Below, one piece after another: positions 7,249 through 16,058 of a stretch of 31,038 nucleotides of DNA. A program made the position numbers and the translations under genes. Position 1 is the first letter of the stretch; every line of letters begins with the position of its first letter. This DNA is from Suttonella ornithocola. Its GTDB lineage: Bacteria > Pseudomonadota > Gammaproteobacteria > Cardiobacteriales > Cardiobacteriaceae. The stretch covers positions 1-31,038 of the forward strand of contig NZ_LWHB01000093.1 of assembly GCF_001889065.1 (NCBI RefSeq), in the 5' to 3' direction. The notes below the pieces were generated by a model. It was given only the letters and a program-made list of their open reading frames with translations, had not been told where the DNA came from and made no database searches.

Positions 7249-8976
7249 TTAGGGTATTGGAGATGTATTGGGGCAGTATTGATATGGAAAAGGTAAATTA
7301 GGTATTGGAATGGTGCTATAAATGGGGGTATTAGGATAGTGATGAAGTAAGGTTTTTAGTCCCGTTGTTGCTCTAAGGTTATTCTCGGTAAGAATAATGG
7401 CAATCGGTTTTGCAGCTCGATGTCGTAAGGCGGGAAGAATTTGGTATCGGGCTTGGTTTTTTGAATGATAAGTGTAACCAGTATTGATAATAATAGCTTC
7501 TCCTAAACTGGGATAGTAGATTGTAATTTTTGATGAAGATAAGGTTATAGGTTGGTGATTAAAGATCGGCGTGATTGCACTGATGCTTGCAAGTCCTAGA
7601 CTTAAGTAGCTGCGTCGGTATTGGCGTTTGAGTAGATAATATCCATATAAATATAGTAAGGCAGCGGCTAAAAGACTTGGTTGATAGTTTGGTTCAAAAT
7701 AGCTGTGGCTATTTTTAGCGCTAGTAGAAAGAAGGTTCAGAATAATGGTTAAAAGGTTTTCTGCGAATGTTGCCGAGATAGGAATATATAGTCCTAAGAT
7801 GAGTGCTAATAGAAGCAATCCTACCCATGGAATAATAATCAAGTTAATCAGTGGTGCAATGATAGAGATACCGCCAAAAATTGCCCAGCTTAAAATAGTT
7901 AAAAAAGGTGTGATGCCGAGTTGTAATATTACCCATTGTATTAGTGGCATTTTATGTTTTATTCGTTGGTAGATAAGAATAATAATTGCGGTTGCTAAAA
8001 ATGATAGCCAAGCGCTTAGCTCATATACTGCGATAGGCTCTAATAGGAGAATAAGAATAGCAGCAATCATTAGGGAAGATAGGCTATCGCCTAAATGATA
8101 GGGAATAAGCCAAGTAATCAATAGACAGGCAAACATTATCCATGCGCGTATGACAGGTGGATAAGAACCACTAATAAAAACAAATATTATTCCTGCGAGA
8201 AGGGAAATAAATAATGCGATTGTTCTTGGTTCAATGCGCTTACTAAGATAAGGAAAGTATGCCCATATGTATTTTGTTATTATATAAAAAATGGCAATGA
8301 TGATACCAAGATGAAGTCCACTAATAGCGAGTAAATGATTAGTACCTGTCCGTTTTAGAATGACTTTATCTTGATGTTCTAACTGACTTCTATTGCCGAT
8401 GAGCAGGGCGCTAACCCATTTAGCTGAGTTTGGATAAATTTGTTCAATTTTACTTTGAATAAGCGCGCGGTAATGCAGTGTCCAAGGTAGTGGTATGAAG
8501 GTTTTAGTAGCATTTGGCAGTAAGTTGGCATAGTATTTGGTTTTGTGAGCTTTGATGAGAAGTGTTGCTTGGTAGCTTTGTCCAAGTGCATGACCAGATT
8601 GATAGCTTGTTGCGTTCACGAAATTGTCATTTAAGCTTGGGCAGTTTCCCTCTATCAATTTAAGAGAAATTTGTTCTCCCGTAGGAAAGTTTTTCTTGGG
8701 AAAGTCATAAATTTGCCAGATGCCAGAGCATTGGAATTCTTGATGGTTAATTGGAAAGGTATTATCTGCACGCCAAATCCCGATAGTAATAATGCTTAGA
8801 AATATAAACAGTTTTTTATTGCTTGGAATGATTAAAGATAGTGTAAGGCAAATGACCGTTAATAGAAGATAAAGCGTTGGATGATGCGGTAAAAAATATT
8901 GGTTTAAAAGTATTCCGATAAGGAGTAGTAATAGAATAGAAATGTATTGGGTGCGAGTAGAAGAGAAAGCAAGCAT
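7249..8976 (-). CDS. comEC: ComEC/Rec2-family DNA uptake channel, short form with degenerate C-terminal domain
   Basis: Inner-membrane channel that takes single-stranded DNA into the cytoplasm during natural transformation. The N-terminus has two or three hydrophobic segments (about 11-70), then a soluble DUF4131-like region. The competence-domain signature GTNHLLAISGLHLG (211-224) and a run of hydrophobic helices to about 465 follow. In typical ComEC of about 700-800 residues a metallo-beta-lactamase-like domain comes next. Here only about 100 residues remain, and the place of the metal-binding SHxDxDHxGG motif reads TENNLRATTGL, so the ligands are missing. Another frame just past the stop reads NLSFKRDKKCILELHP, so a late frameshift is possible. 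The coding strand is C-rich, unlike most neighbours. It may be a non-functional or channel-only version. Confidence 0.85.
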   Translation of the reverse strand: MLAFSSTRTQYISILLLLLIGILLNQYFLPHHPTLYLLLTVICLTLSLIIPSNKKLFIFLSIITIGIWRADNTFPINHQEFQCSGIWQIYDFPKKNFPTGEQISLKLIEGNCPSLNDNFVNATSYQSGHALGQSYQATLLIKAHKTKYYANLLPNATKTFIPLPWTLHYRALIQSKIEQIYPNSAKWVSALLIGNRSQLEHQDKVILKRTGTNHLLAISGLHLGIIIAIFYIITKYIWAYFPYLSKRIEPRTIALFISLLAGIIFVFISGSYPPVIRAWIMFACLLITWLIPYHLGDSLSSLMIAAILILLLEPIAVYELSAWLSFLATAIIILIYQRIKHKMPLIQWVILQLGITPFLTILSWAIFGGISIIAPLINLIIIPWVGLLLLALILGLYIPISATFAENLLTIILNLLSTSAKNSHSYFEPNYQPSLLAAALLYLYGYYLLKRQYRRSYLSLGLASISAITPIFNHQPITLSSSKITIYYPSLGEAIIINTGYTYHSKNQARYQILPALRHRAAKPIAIILTENNLRATTGLKTLLHHYPNTPIYSTIPIPNLPFPYQYCPNTSPIP

Positions 8977-9086
8977 AGCAATCGGATAATATTTTTGAGT
9001 TTTTAGTAAATAGCCGGATGATACTCATTGCTTTACGAATAACAAGTCTGATAGAAAAATCTTTTTGTAAAACGGTAAAGGTTATC

Positions 9087-9287
9087 TATAGCAGGGTTCC
9101 TGAAAAATGCATACCGAGACCTTTGCAAAATTCCGTTTTACACGAATTTTTGCTACCAGTAGAAAAATTAACACTATGATTTTAATATATTTTCAAAATT
9201 TGAAATTTCTCTATTTTATGTTTTTTTGCAAAAGTCTCAGTGTATATTGGGTTAACGTCGTATACATTTTTTGGGAAGTTGGTTATA
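9087..9287. repeat. Composite repeat: MITE-2 containing MITE-1 (copy C)
   Basis: The outer arms are MITE-2: TATAGCAGGGTTCC then AAAAATGCATAC at the left (9087-9114), and GTATACATTTTTTGGG then GGTTATA at the right (9260-9287). Between them 9116-9238 is a 123-bp MITE-1 running from GAGACCTTTGCAAAA to TTTTTTTGCAAAAGTCTC with the near-palindrome CTACCAGTAG. The left junction (TACCGAGACC) is the same as at 4708-4716, so both copies descend from one composite. The rest of 8977-9433 holds no gene that I can support; 9288-9433 is unexplained. Confidence 0.75.
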
Positions 9288-9433
9288 TAGCTAAACATCT
9301 TTAACTCATATACAACGTTGGTTTGTTTTTCTTTACTAATGTTCGCTACCTGCGCCTCATCAGCTTGTATGAAAGCTAAACTCATTCAGCTATATGGGGA
9401 TAGTCAATCTTTTTTTAGCTTAAGTAAAGAAGC

Positions 9434-10129
9434 TTAGTTCTTGATGCGTGTATTGTCTAAGAAAGCGATTTTAGACTGTTGATCGCGAATAATAAGCCGT
9501 CCTTTTTGATCAATTCCGATATTTTCAACAGGTTCGTGATGGGTTTCTAACGATAGCATTTGACCATGAAAGCGATCATAGTCATCCCAACGGTGATCGG
9601 TGGGTAAATAGGGATGCGTATTCCAGTATTCGAGCGCCGGTAGGAGTTGTTCGCAAAGGCTTTCATAGAGAGTCTCTGTTTGTGCGAAGTAGTCGCTGTA
9701 ATAGGCGAGGTTGCTATCTGTCTCAGGACTAGAATAAAGGTTAATACCAATACCGATAATGGCAATGGTTTGTTCTTGGTGAGGTAAGGTATCAATGAGG
9801 ATGCCGCCAAGTTTTTTCTTTTCGATATAAAGGTCGTTTGGCCATTTTAAGCGTAATATTTTGGCATTAGGGTCAATAGTTTGTGCAAGAGTTAAAGCGA
9901 TATATTGAGCAAGTCCGCCTTGTGCAGCAGGTGGCATATCCAGTTGGTAACGAAGGGAAAAATAAAGTCCTCCTATAGGTGATTGCCAGTGTGCACCACG
10001 TTGTCCAATACCAGCAGTTTGTTGGTTAGCTCGGCAAAATATAGGACGTTCGGTAATGGAATGGTCAATGAGAAATCGTTGTGTGCTGTCAAGTGTTGCA
10101 AAATGATAGTGATGTGCTTGTTGTGGCAT
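9434..10129 (-). CDS. birA: Biotin--[acetyl-CoA-carboxylase] ligase
   Basis: Activates biotin with ATP and attaches it to the carrier protein of acetyl-CoA carboxylase in the cytoplasm. It has 231 residues and lacks the N-terminal winged-helix DNA-binding domain of the E. coli BirA repressor, so it is a mono-functional enzyme. The biotinyl-AMP loop is GIGQRGAHWQSP (40-51). KWPND is at 95-99, GGILID at 108-113 and GIGINL at 126-131, and a small C-terminal SH3-like domain follows. It starts 53 bp from rpe and is transcribed away from it. No downstream partner is seen before the repeat at 9287. Confidence 0.95.
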   Translation of the reverse strand: MPQQAHHYHFATLDSTQRFLIDHSITERPIFCRANQQTAGIGQRGAHWQSPIGGLYFSLRYQLDMPPAAQGGLAQYIALTLAQTIDPNAKILRLKWPNDLYIEKKKLGGILIDTLPHQEQTIAIIGIGINLYSSPETDSNLAYYSDYFAQTETLYESLCEQLLPALEYWNTHPYLPTDHRWDDYDRFHGQMLSLETHHEPVENIGIDQKGRLIIRDQQSKIAFLDNTRIKN

Positions 10130-10182
10130 AGGACGGGGGCTTTGTTTAGAATGGTGCTTTATTATAAGTCTTAGGAGTGATT

Positions 10183-10863
10183 ATGGCACGTTTACCCGAT
10201 TGGATTGCACCGTCTATTTTGTCAGCAGATTTTGCGCGTTTGGGAGAGGAGGTTGAAAAGGTTTTAGGCGCTGGTGCGGATGTGGTGCATTTTGATGTAA
10301 TGGATAATCATTTTGTGCCAAACTTAACGGTGGGCTCAATGGTTTGTAAGGCTTTGGTCGATTATGGAATTAAAGTACCGATTGATGTGCATTTAATGGC
10401 AGAGCCTGTAGATAGTTTGATTACGCAATTTGCCGATGCGGGTGCGCGTTATATTTCTTTTCATCCTGAGGCGAGTAAGCATATTGATCGTTCTTTGCAG
10501 TTAATTCGTTCGACTGGCTGTAAAGCAGGGTTAGTATTTAATCCTGCAACGTCACTATCGGTATTGGATTATGTAGCGGATAAGATTGATTTAATTTTGA
10601 TTATGTCAGTAAATCCTGGATTCGGTGGGCAGCAATTTATTCCAACGGCGCTGGATAAGTTGCGTGAAGCAAGAGCTTGGATTGATGCTCGCGGATTAGA
10701 AGTGCGTTTAGAAGTAGATGGTGGCGTTAAGGTTGATAATATTGCTGCGATTAAAGCGGCAGGGGCGGATATGTTTGTAGCAGGTTCTGCTATTTTTAAT
10801 GCGCCAGATTATGCCAGTGTGATTAAAGAGATGCGAGCGCAGTTAGCAGGAGTGAAAGCATGA
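10183..10863 (+). CDS. rpe: Ribulose-phosphate 3-epimerase
   Basis: Interconverts D-ribulose 5-phosphate and D-xylulose 5-phosphate in the pentose phosphate pathway. It is 226 residues from ATG 10183, a standard length. I prefer this start to the in-frame GTG at 10177, because the GTG overlaps the AGGAG ribosome binding site (10173-10177) that sits 5 bp before the ATG. Barrel motifs are in order: SILSADFARLGEE, VHFDVMDNHFVPNLT, IDVHLMAEP, SFHPEAS, MSVNPGFGGQ and LEVDGGV. Metal and catalytic Asp residues are in FDVMD and EVDGG. It overlaps trpE by ATGA, so the two are translationally coupled, an arrangement known from other proteobacteria. Confidence 0.97.
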   Translation: MARLPDWIAPSILSADFARLGEEVEKVLGAGADVVHFDVMDNHFVPNLTVGSMVCKALVDYGIKVPIDVHLMAEPVDSLITQFADAGARYISFHPEASKHIDRSLQLIRSTGCKAGLVFNPATSLSVLDYVADKIDLILIMSVNPGFGGQQFIPTALDKLREARAWIDARGLEVRLEVDGGVKVDNIAAIKAAGADMFVAGSAIFNAPDYASVIKEMRAQLAGVKA

Positions 10864-12287
10864 GTTTTACCCACAAAATTTTACGTCGAAAGGTTTTAGC
10901 CGATACGTTAACGCCTGTTGCGATTTATCAGCGATTAGGGCAACAGCCTTATTCTTATTTATTAGAATCTGTAGAGGGTGGTGAACGTTGGGCGCGATTT
11001 TCAGTGGTCGGTTTGCCAGCAGCTGAGCGAATTGTTGCTAAAGATGGCAAGGTAGAGCATTGGAAAGGGGAACAGTGTATTGAATCAGTAGAAACCAATC
11101 CGCTAGATTATTTGGAAGCTTTTCATGCTTCAAGAAAGGTTGCGGATATTCCAGAAGATTTGCCTTTTGCCGGTGGTTTAGTAGGCTATTTTGGCTATGA
11201 TTGTATTGGTTATATCGAACAGCGCTTGGCGAAACGTCCAGCGCATGATGTGGTTAATATTCCAGATGTATTGTTTTGTTTATCGGAAGCCGTTGTGGTG
11301 ATGGATAATTTGCGTGGGGAGGCAAATTTATTAGTTACCGCCGATTTGTCTTCACCACAAGGATTAGAAAAAGCTGAACAGCGTTTAGAGGAGATGGAAA
11401 AGGCACTTTTTGCGCCACAGCAAATAGAAGCGTTACATTTAGCTGCGCCAGATGTGTCAAAGTTCTGTCCAGAATATGAAATGGGTGAAGTGGGCTATAA
11501 ATCAGCGGTAGAAAAGATTAAGGAATATGTTGTCGCTGGTGATGTAATGCAGGTGGTGCCATCACAGCGAATGAGTGTGAGTTATACGCGTCCAGCGCTG
11601 GATTTGTATCGTGCTTTGCGTATTACCAATCCGTCGCCTTATATGTATTTATTAGACATGGGGAATCATCAGATTGTTGGTTCTTCGCCTGAAATTTTAG
11701 CGAGAGTCGAGCAAAAGACGGTTACCGTTCGCCCAATTGCTGGAACACGTCGTCGCGGACAAACATTGGAAGAGGATTTAGCGTTAGAAAAAGAATTACT
11801 CGCCGATGAAAAAGAGTTGGCAGAACATACAATGCTAATTGATTTAGGCAGAAATGATATTGGGCGTGTGTGTGAAATTGGGACGGTCAAGGTTACCAAG
11901 AAAATGGCGATTGAGCGCTATAGTCATGTGATGCATATTGTATCGAATGTTGAAGGAAAGTTAGCAGACAATAAAACGGCGATTGATGTGTTTAAGGCAA
12001 CGTTCCCAGCGGGGACTTTATCAGGCGCGTCTAAGGTTCGCGCGATGGAAGTGATTGATGAGTTGGAAACCTCTCGCAGAGGGATTTATGGCGGTGCTGT
12101 TGGCTATTGGTCATGGAAAGGCAATATGGATTTAGCAATCGCTATTCGTACCGGACTGATTAAAGATGAAAAGCTTTATGTGCAAGCAGGCGGGGGGATT
12201 GTTTATGATAGTAAACCAGAAGATGAATGGCAGGAAACGCTTAATAAATTGGGCGCTTTAATTAAAGCTGCTTCAATGTTGAATTAA
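10860..12287 (+). CDS. trpE: Anthranilate synthase component I
   Basis: Makes anthranilate from chorismate with ammonia supplied by a TrpG subunit, the first step of tryptophan synthesis. It has 475 residues. The N-terminal tryptophan-sensing motif is LLESVEGGERWARFS. The C-terminal chorismate-binding core has MQVVPSQRMS, PSPYMYLL, SSPEILARV, RPIAGTRRRG, DLGRNDIGRV and GASKVRAMEVIDELE. The LLES element suggests that feedback inhibition is kept. Its start overlaps the stop of rpe, and no trpG, trpD or other trp gene is in the window. A strong terminator follows 6 bp after the stop. No Trp-rich leader peptide was seen upstream, fitting transcription from the rpe promoter. Confidence 0.96.
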   Translation: MSFTHKILRRKVLADTLTPVAIYQRLGQQPYSYLLESVEGGERWARFSVVGLPAAERIVAKDGKVEHWKGEQCIESVETNPLDYLEAFHASRKVADIPEDLPFAGGLVGYFGYDCIGYIEQRLAKRPAHDVVNIPDVLFCLSEAVVVMDNLRGEANLLVTADLSSPQGLEKAEQRLEEMEKALFAPQQIEALHLAAPDVSKFCPEYEMGEVGYKSAVEKIKEYVVAGDVMQVVPSQRMSVSYTRPALDLYRALRITNPSPYMYLLDMGNHQIVGSSPEILARVEQKTVTVRPIAGTRRRGQTLEEDLALEKELLADEKELAEHTMLIDLGRNDIGRVCEIGTVKVTKKMAIERYSHVMHIVSNVEGKLADNKTAIDVFKATFPAGTLSGASKVRAMEVIDELETSRRGIYGGAVGYWSWKGNMDLAIAIRTGLIKDEKLYVQAGGGIVYDSKPEDEWQETLNKLGALIKAASMLN

Positions 12288-12293
12288 AGAATG

Positions 12294-12328
12294 AAAGGGA
12301 TTTTTGCCTCTACAAAAATCCCTTTTTT
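12294..12328 (+). terminator. Rho-independent terminator after trpE
   Basis: A 13-bp stem (AAAGGGATTTTTG at 12294-12306 with 12313-12325) and a 6-nt loop end in a run of T. It stops the rpe-trpE transcript just before the convergent transporter gene. Confidence 0.85.
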
Positions 12329-12334
12329 AAAAGC

Positions 12335-13288
12335 TTAGTTTTTTGCTTTTCGACTGTCTATTAGACGACAAATATTGGCTAAAATTGCGCCACTAACGTT
12401 ATGCCATAAGCTAAAGAATACGCTTGGCAATGCGGTTTCTGGGGTAAAGAATTTAGCAGCCAATGAGGCACCTAATCCGCTGTTTTGCATACCTACTTCT
12501 ATCATAATGGCTCGGCGCTGAGCTTGAGAAAAGCCACAGGCACGCGCAACAAGATATCCACTTAAGTAACCTAGTAAGTTATGCAAGGCGACTAGGAAGA
12601 ACCAGAAAGCAATTCCCATGAGTCCAATTTCTGCAATTTTGGGTTGAGAACGCGCAACCACTACGACCAAGATGAACAAGATTCCAGATGTTGAAATTAG
12701 CGGTAGGACATCAAATACAGGACGTAAACGTTCCCCTAATAATTTATGAATCACCACTCCAGCAATAATCGGTAATAGCACAATTTGAGCAATGTTAATC
12801 ATCATCGCTTTTGCGGGAATTTCTATAATACTGCCTGCATAAAATTCGAGTAAAAAAGGCGTTACGAAAGGCGAAAGCAAGGTAGAAAATGCGGTAATGG
12901 TAACGCTAAGAGCAACATCGCCACGAGATAGATAAGTAATCACGTTGCTAGAAGTGCCGCCCGGACAACAGCCCACAAGAATGAGTCCTAAAGCAATGGC
13001 GGGTTCGACGGAAAATATTTTTATTAGTAAAAAGGCGAGCAGTGGCATGAGTATAAACTGTGCCGCAATGCCAAGAATAATGGGTAAAGGGCGCTTTAAA
13101 ATTTCGCTAAAATCTGAAGGCTCTAGCGTTAGTCCCATGCCAAACATAATCAAGCCCAAAACAGGGAGTAAATAACTTGCCCAGTTATTAAAAGGCGCAG
13201 GTGAGAAATATCCCAATAGGGAAATCAAAACTGCCCAAAGGGCAAAAGTCGCGCCTACAAAAGCTGAAAGAGTTCTTAAAAAACGCAT
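12335..13288 (-). CDS. Bile acid:sodium symporter (BASS) family transporter
   Basis: An inner-membrane sodium-coupled carrier of the BASS family; bacterial members move organic acids such as pantothenate-like or sterol-like anions, and the substrate is not evident. The open frame extends to 13423, but I place the start at ATG 13288. It has an AGGAAA ribosome binding site and gives MRFLRTLSAFVGATF and 317 residues, the usual length, whereas the upstream 45 codons look non-coding. Family signatures are LGLILVGCCPGGTSSNVITYLSRGDVALSV and EVGMQNSGLGASLAAKFF, both in the discontinuous helices that bind sodium. About ten hydrophobic segments are visible. It is a single gene converging on trpE. Confidence 0.92.
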   Translation of the reverse strand: MRFLRTLSAFVGATFALWAVLISLLGYFSPAPFNNWASYLLPVLGLIMFGMGLTLEPSDFSEILKRPLPIILGIAAQFILMPLLAFLLIKIFSVEPAIALGLILVGCCPGGTSSNVITYLSRGDVALSVTITAFSTLLSPFVTPFLLEFYAGSIIEIPAKAMMINIAQIVLLPIIAGVVIHKLLGERLRPVFDVLPLISTSGILFILVVVVARSQPKIAEIGLMGIAFWFFLVALHNLLGYLSGYLVARACGFSQAQRRAIMIEVGMQNSGLGASLAAKFFTPETALPSVFFSLWHNVSGAILANICRLIDSRKAKN

Positions 13289-13695
13289 AAGTTTTCCTAA
13301 AAAATAGAGATGAAATAGTCTGTTTAGATAGACGTTCCTAAGGTAATTGGGTAACGGTAGAAGTTTATTCATCGCACAATACAAAATTATATATTTTAAA
13401 ACAATAGGTTGATTAAAAATCATTATAAGTTTCTAGAAAGTTTGTTTTCTAAAAATAAGGTTCAAACCAATCAGAAGTTTTTTAATGAATAAAATATTCA
13501 TACCGAATCACTATTAAACGAAAACCTTTGAATATTGGCAAGTTCGTGCGTAAAGTTTAGAAGTACTTATATAGTCAAATCAGCTAAAAAACAGAATATT
13601 CTATATATCTCATATGGTACTTTTGGGATAAATTGCGTTCTGTTTTTTAGATAATTTAACGCTATAATCCTCTCTTTGCCAATATTCGATGATTT

Positions 13696-14682
13696 ATGGA
13701 TTTTTATATTAAATCGCATCAAGTGTTTTCATACGCTGATCGACCAGCTGATTTGCATATTGCAGCGAATTTTGATGCGCAATTTTATTTACCTGCTGGG
13801 GTGATGTTAACCTCGTTATTTGAAAATAATCGCAATATTGTTACAGAAGTTCATTTATTTACAGACAGTGTTGATCAAGCAGATCTTGAAAGGGTTAAAG
13901 CGACAGCTAAGCATTATCAACGCACTATTCATCTGTATTTTTTAAATATGGCGCCATTTCAAGGCTTTCATATTCATCACCATCATTATAGTTGAGTGGC
14001 TTTTGCGCGCTTATATATGCCAGAGGTAATGATTGATTATGCGCCAAAATATCTATATTTAGATGCGGATATTTTGGTGATTGGCAAGCTTGCACCATTG
14101 ATTGATTGGGATATGCAAGATAAAACAATTGCCGGTGCGCCCATTTCAGATGAGCAGGCGCATCGAACATATTTTGCCAATTTTTGGAATTTAAAATCTG
14201 GCATGACCATCAATGCCGGTATTATGTTGGTAGATGCCAAGCGTTGGATAGAAAAAGGCTATACAGAAAAAGTATTTGCTTTTCGAGGCAAACCAACCAA
14301 AATGTTTATCGGACATGACCAAGATATTATTAACATGGCGTTGGATGGTGATATCACTTATTTACCACGTCAATATAATGATGAAGCTGGTCGGCAACGG
14401 TTAGCAGGAAAAGAGAGCGTTATTTTACATTTTGTTGGGCGAATAAAGCCGTGGAAGGTTGCGCTAGAAGTTTCGCCATTGATATCTGAATGGCGCAAGT
14501 ATGCAAAGCTTTCTCAGTGGGACGCGCCAGAAACCGCACTTCCCCCTAAAATTCCTAAGAATTATTATTATTTTAAGTTTGCTGCAAATTATCTTAGAGA
14601 ACGCAAGCAATGGTTTCGGGCGCTTTATGCGTATTTGACGTATTTACAGTTAAAATCGCGACAAAGTTTACAGCAAAAGTAA
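13696..14682 (+). pseudogene. Family 8 glycosyltransferase interrupted by an in-frame TGA
   Basis: Both halves lie in one frame. Residues 1-99 (MDFYIKSHQVF to HIHHHHYS) stop at TGA 13993-13995. The frame then continues with VAFARLYMPEVMIDYAPKYLYLDADILV to 14682, about 328 residues in all. The second half has the GT8 metal-binding LDADI and the C-terminal HFVGRIKPW. The first half carries the nucleotide-sugar-binding start (HIAANFDAQFYLPAGVMLTSL). GT8 enzymes of this size add glucose or galactose to lipopolysaccharide or lipooligosaccharide. TGG (Trp) to TGA is the simplest explanation for the stop. It could be a recent mutation, a sequencing error, or a switched-off allele. A consensus -10 TATAAT sits at 13663-13668 without a good -35. 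Confidence 0.85.
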
Positions 14683-14710
14683 GGTATTCAAGGTTTTTAA
14701 CGGAGGCAAA

Positions 14711-15940
14711 ATGTTTTCTCAAGTGTTATGGTCAGCGGTATTGGTTACGGCGTTAACGGCATGTAGTGTTTATCAGCGGCAACCTGTGATTGTATCTGCT
14801 GCTCAAGAGGCTATTTCATCAGCAGAACTGCCAATAAATCGTTTTGAGGATTGGCGAGCGCATTTTTATCAAAAAGCGTTAAAGCAAGGAATAGATGAGC
14901 AGACACTTCATCAATTATTGGACAATGTGCAAGAAAATCCGCAAATCGTTGCTTTAGATCGCAAGCAGCCTGAATTTGCCAAAATGCCGTGGGAATATTT
15001 ATCTAGCGCTGTCTCACAAACACGAATTGATAGCGGACGTAAAAAAATACGTGAACAATCTGCACTGCTACAATCTTTAGAAGCACAAACTGGTGTTCCA
15101 GCGCAAATCATTGCGGCTATTTGGGGAATGGAAACCAGTTACGGTGCAGCAACAGGAAAAAGCAATTTGGTTAATGCATTAGCAACCTTGGCTTATGAAG
15201 GACGCCGACGCGAATTTGCTGAGCAACAGTTAATGGCTTTGGCGCGTTTATTATCAACAGGCGATGTGCCTTGGCAGCCTTTGACAGGTTCTTGGGCAGG
15301 CGGAATGGGGCACACGCAATTTATTCCTGAAACATGGTTAAATTATGGTGTTGATGCGAATGGCGATGGAATTCGTAACCCTTGGGATAAAGCTGATGCT
15401 TTGGCTTCTACTGCGAATTATTTAGCGCGTAGTGGTTGGAAGCGTAATTTACCTTGGGGAGTAGAAGTTCAATTACCTGCACAAGCTGATGCGAATTGGA
15501 TTGGCGAAAAGCATACGTTTGCAGATTGGCAACGCTTAGGACTACGCGCAGTATCAGGCAGTTTGCCTGCCAATGCAATGGCAGAATTGTGGTTACCTGC
15601 CGGTATTCATGGACCAGCACTGTTATTGAGCGATAATTTTCGTGTGATTAAGGTGTATAACAATTCCTCAAATTATGCGCTAGCAGTGGCATTATTGGGT
15701 GAGGCTTTAAAAGGAAAAGCTGGGTTAAAAACGCCTTGGCCTCGTGATGAACGTCCTTTATCTACTGAGCAAATTCGTTTGTTACAACAAAGACTAAGCG
15801 CGCAAGGCTATGATACAAAAGGCACAGACGGCATTTTAGGCGCTAATACGCGCAAAGCCTTTCAAGCCTGGCAACGAGCAAATGGACAATTTGCTGACGG
15901 ATTTGTTTCACAAAATAGTGCATCAACATTATTGCAATAA
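14711..15940 (+). CDS. Lytic murein transglycosylase, MltB family lipoprotein with peptidoglycan-binding domain
   Basis: Cleaves peptidoglycan glycan strands from the inner face of the outer membrane. The lipoprotein signal ends in LTAC with Cys18. The SLT_2 catalytic domain has catalytic Glu141 in WGMETSYGAATGKSN, then GSWAGGMGHTQFIPETW and DGIRNPWDKADALASTANYLARSGW. The last ~60 residues (PLSTEQIRLLQQRLSAQGY to the end) form a PG_binding_1 domain. It has 409 residues and GGAGG precedes the ATG. E. coli MltB lacks the binding domain, so this is the longer form found in Pseudomonas-like bacteria. It lies 28 bp behind the broken glycosyltransferase and may share its transcript. Confidence 0.94.
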   Translation: MFSQVLWSAVLVTALTACSVYQRQPVIVSAAQEAISSAELPINRFEDWRAHFYQKALKQGIDEQTLHQLLDNVQENPQIVALDRKQPEFAKMPWEYLSSAVSQTRIDSGRKKIREQSALLQSLEAQTGVPAQIIAAIWGMETSYGAATGKSNLVNALATLAYEGRRREFAEQQLMALARLLSTGDVPWQPLTGSWAGGMGHTQFIPETWLNYGVDANGDGIRNPWDKADALASTANYLARSGWKRNLPWGVEVQLPAQADANWIGEKHTFADWQRLGLRAVSGSLPANAMAELWLPAGIHGPALLLSDNFRVIKVYNNSSNYALAVALLGEALKGKAGLKTPWPRDERPLSTEQIRLLQQRLSAQGYDTKGTDGILGANTRKAFQAWQRANGQFADGFVSQNSASTLLQ

Positions 15941-15981
15941 AGTCATTTTATTGCCAAGATATAAAAAGTTTGCTTAACAGT

Positions 15982-16010
15982 GGAAAATATTTCTTAAGAA
16001 ATATTTTTCC
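15982..16010 (+). terminator. Hairpin after the transglycosylase gene
   Basis: A nearly perfect 12-13-bp stem (GGAAAATATTTC and GAAATATTTTTCC) contains the fully palindromic core AAATATTTCTTAAGAAATAT and is followed by CCTTTTATTG. It probably ends the upstream transcript. The symmetric core directly before the TRAP operon could also be an operator. Confidence 0.5.
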
Positions 16011-16058
16011 CCTTTTATTGTAAGCAATACGGTATTTTTTGAGTAGAGAGGACTGTCG

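Noticed and set aside
9107..9304. 65-codon frame across the composite repeat
   Set aside because: It lies wholly in MITE sequence and has no ribosome binding site.
10177..10182. GTG start two codons before rpe
   Set aside because: The GTG overlaps the Shine-Dalgarno sequence that serves the ATG at 10183.
13289..13423. 45-codon N-terminal extension of the BASS transporter
   Set aside because: No ribosome binding site and unlike the family; ATG 13288 has AGGAAA and gives the expected length.
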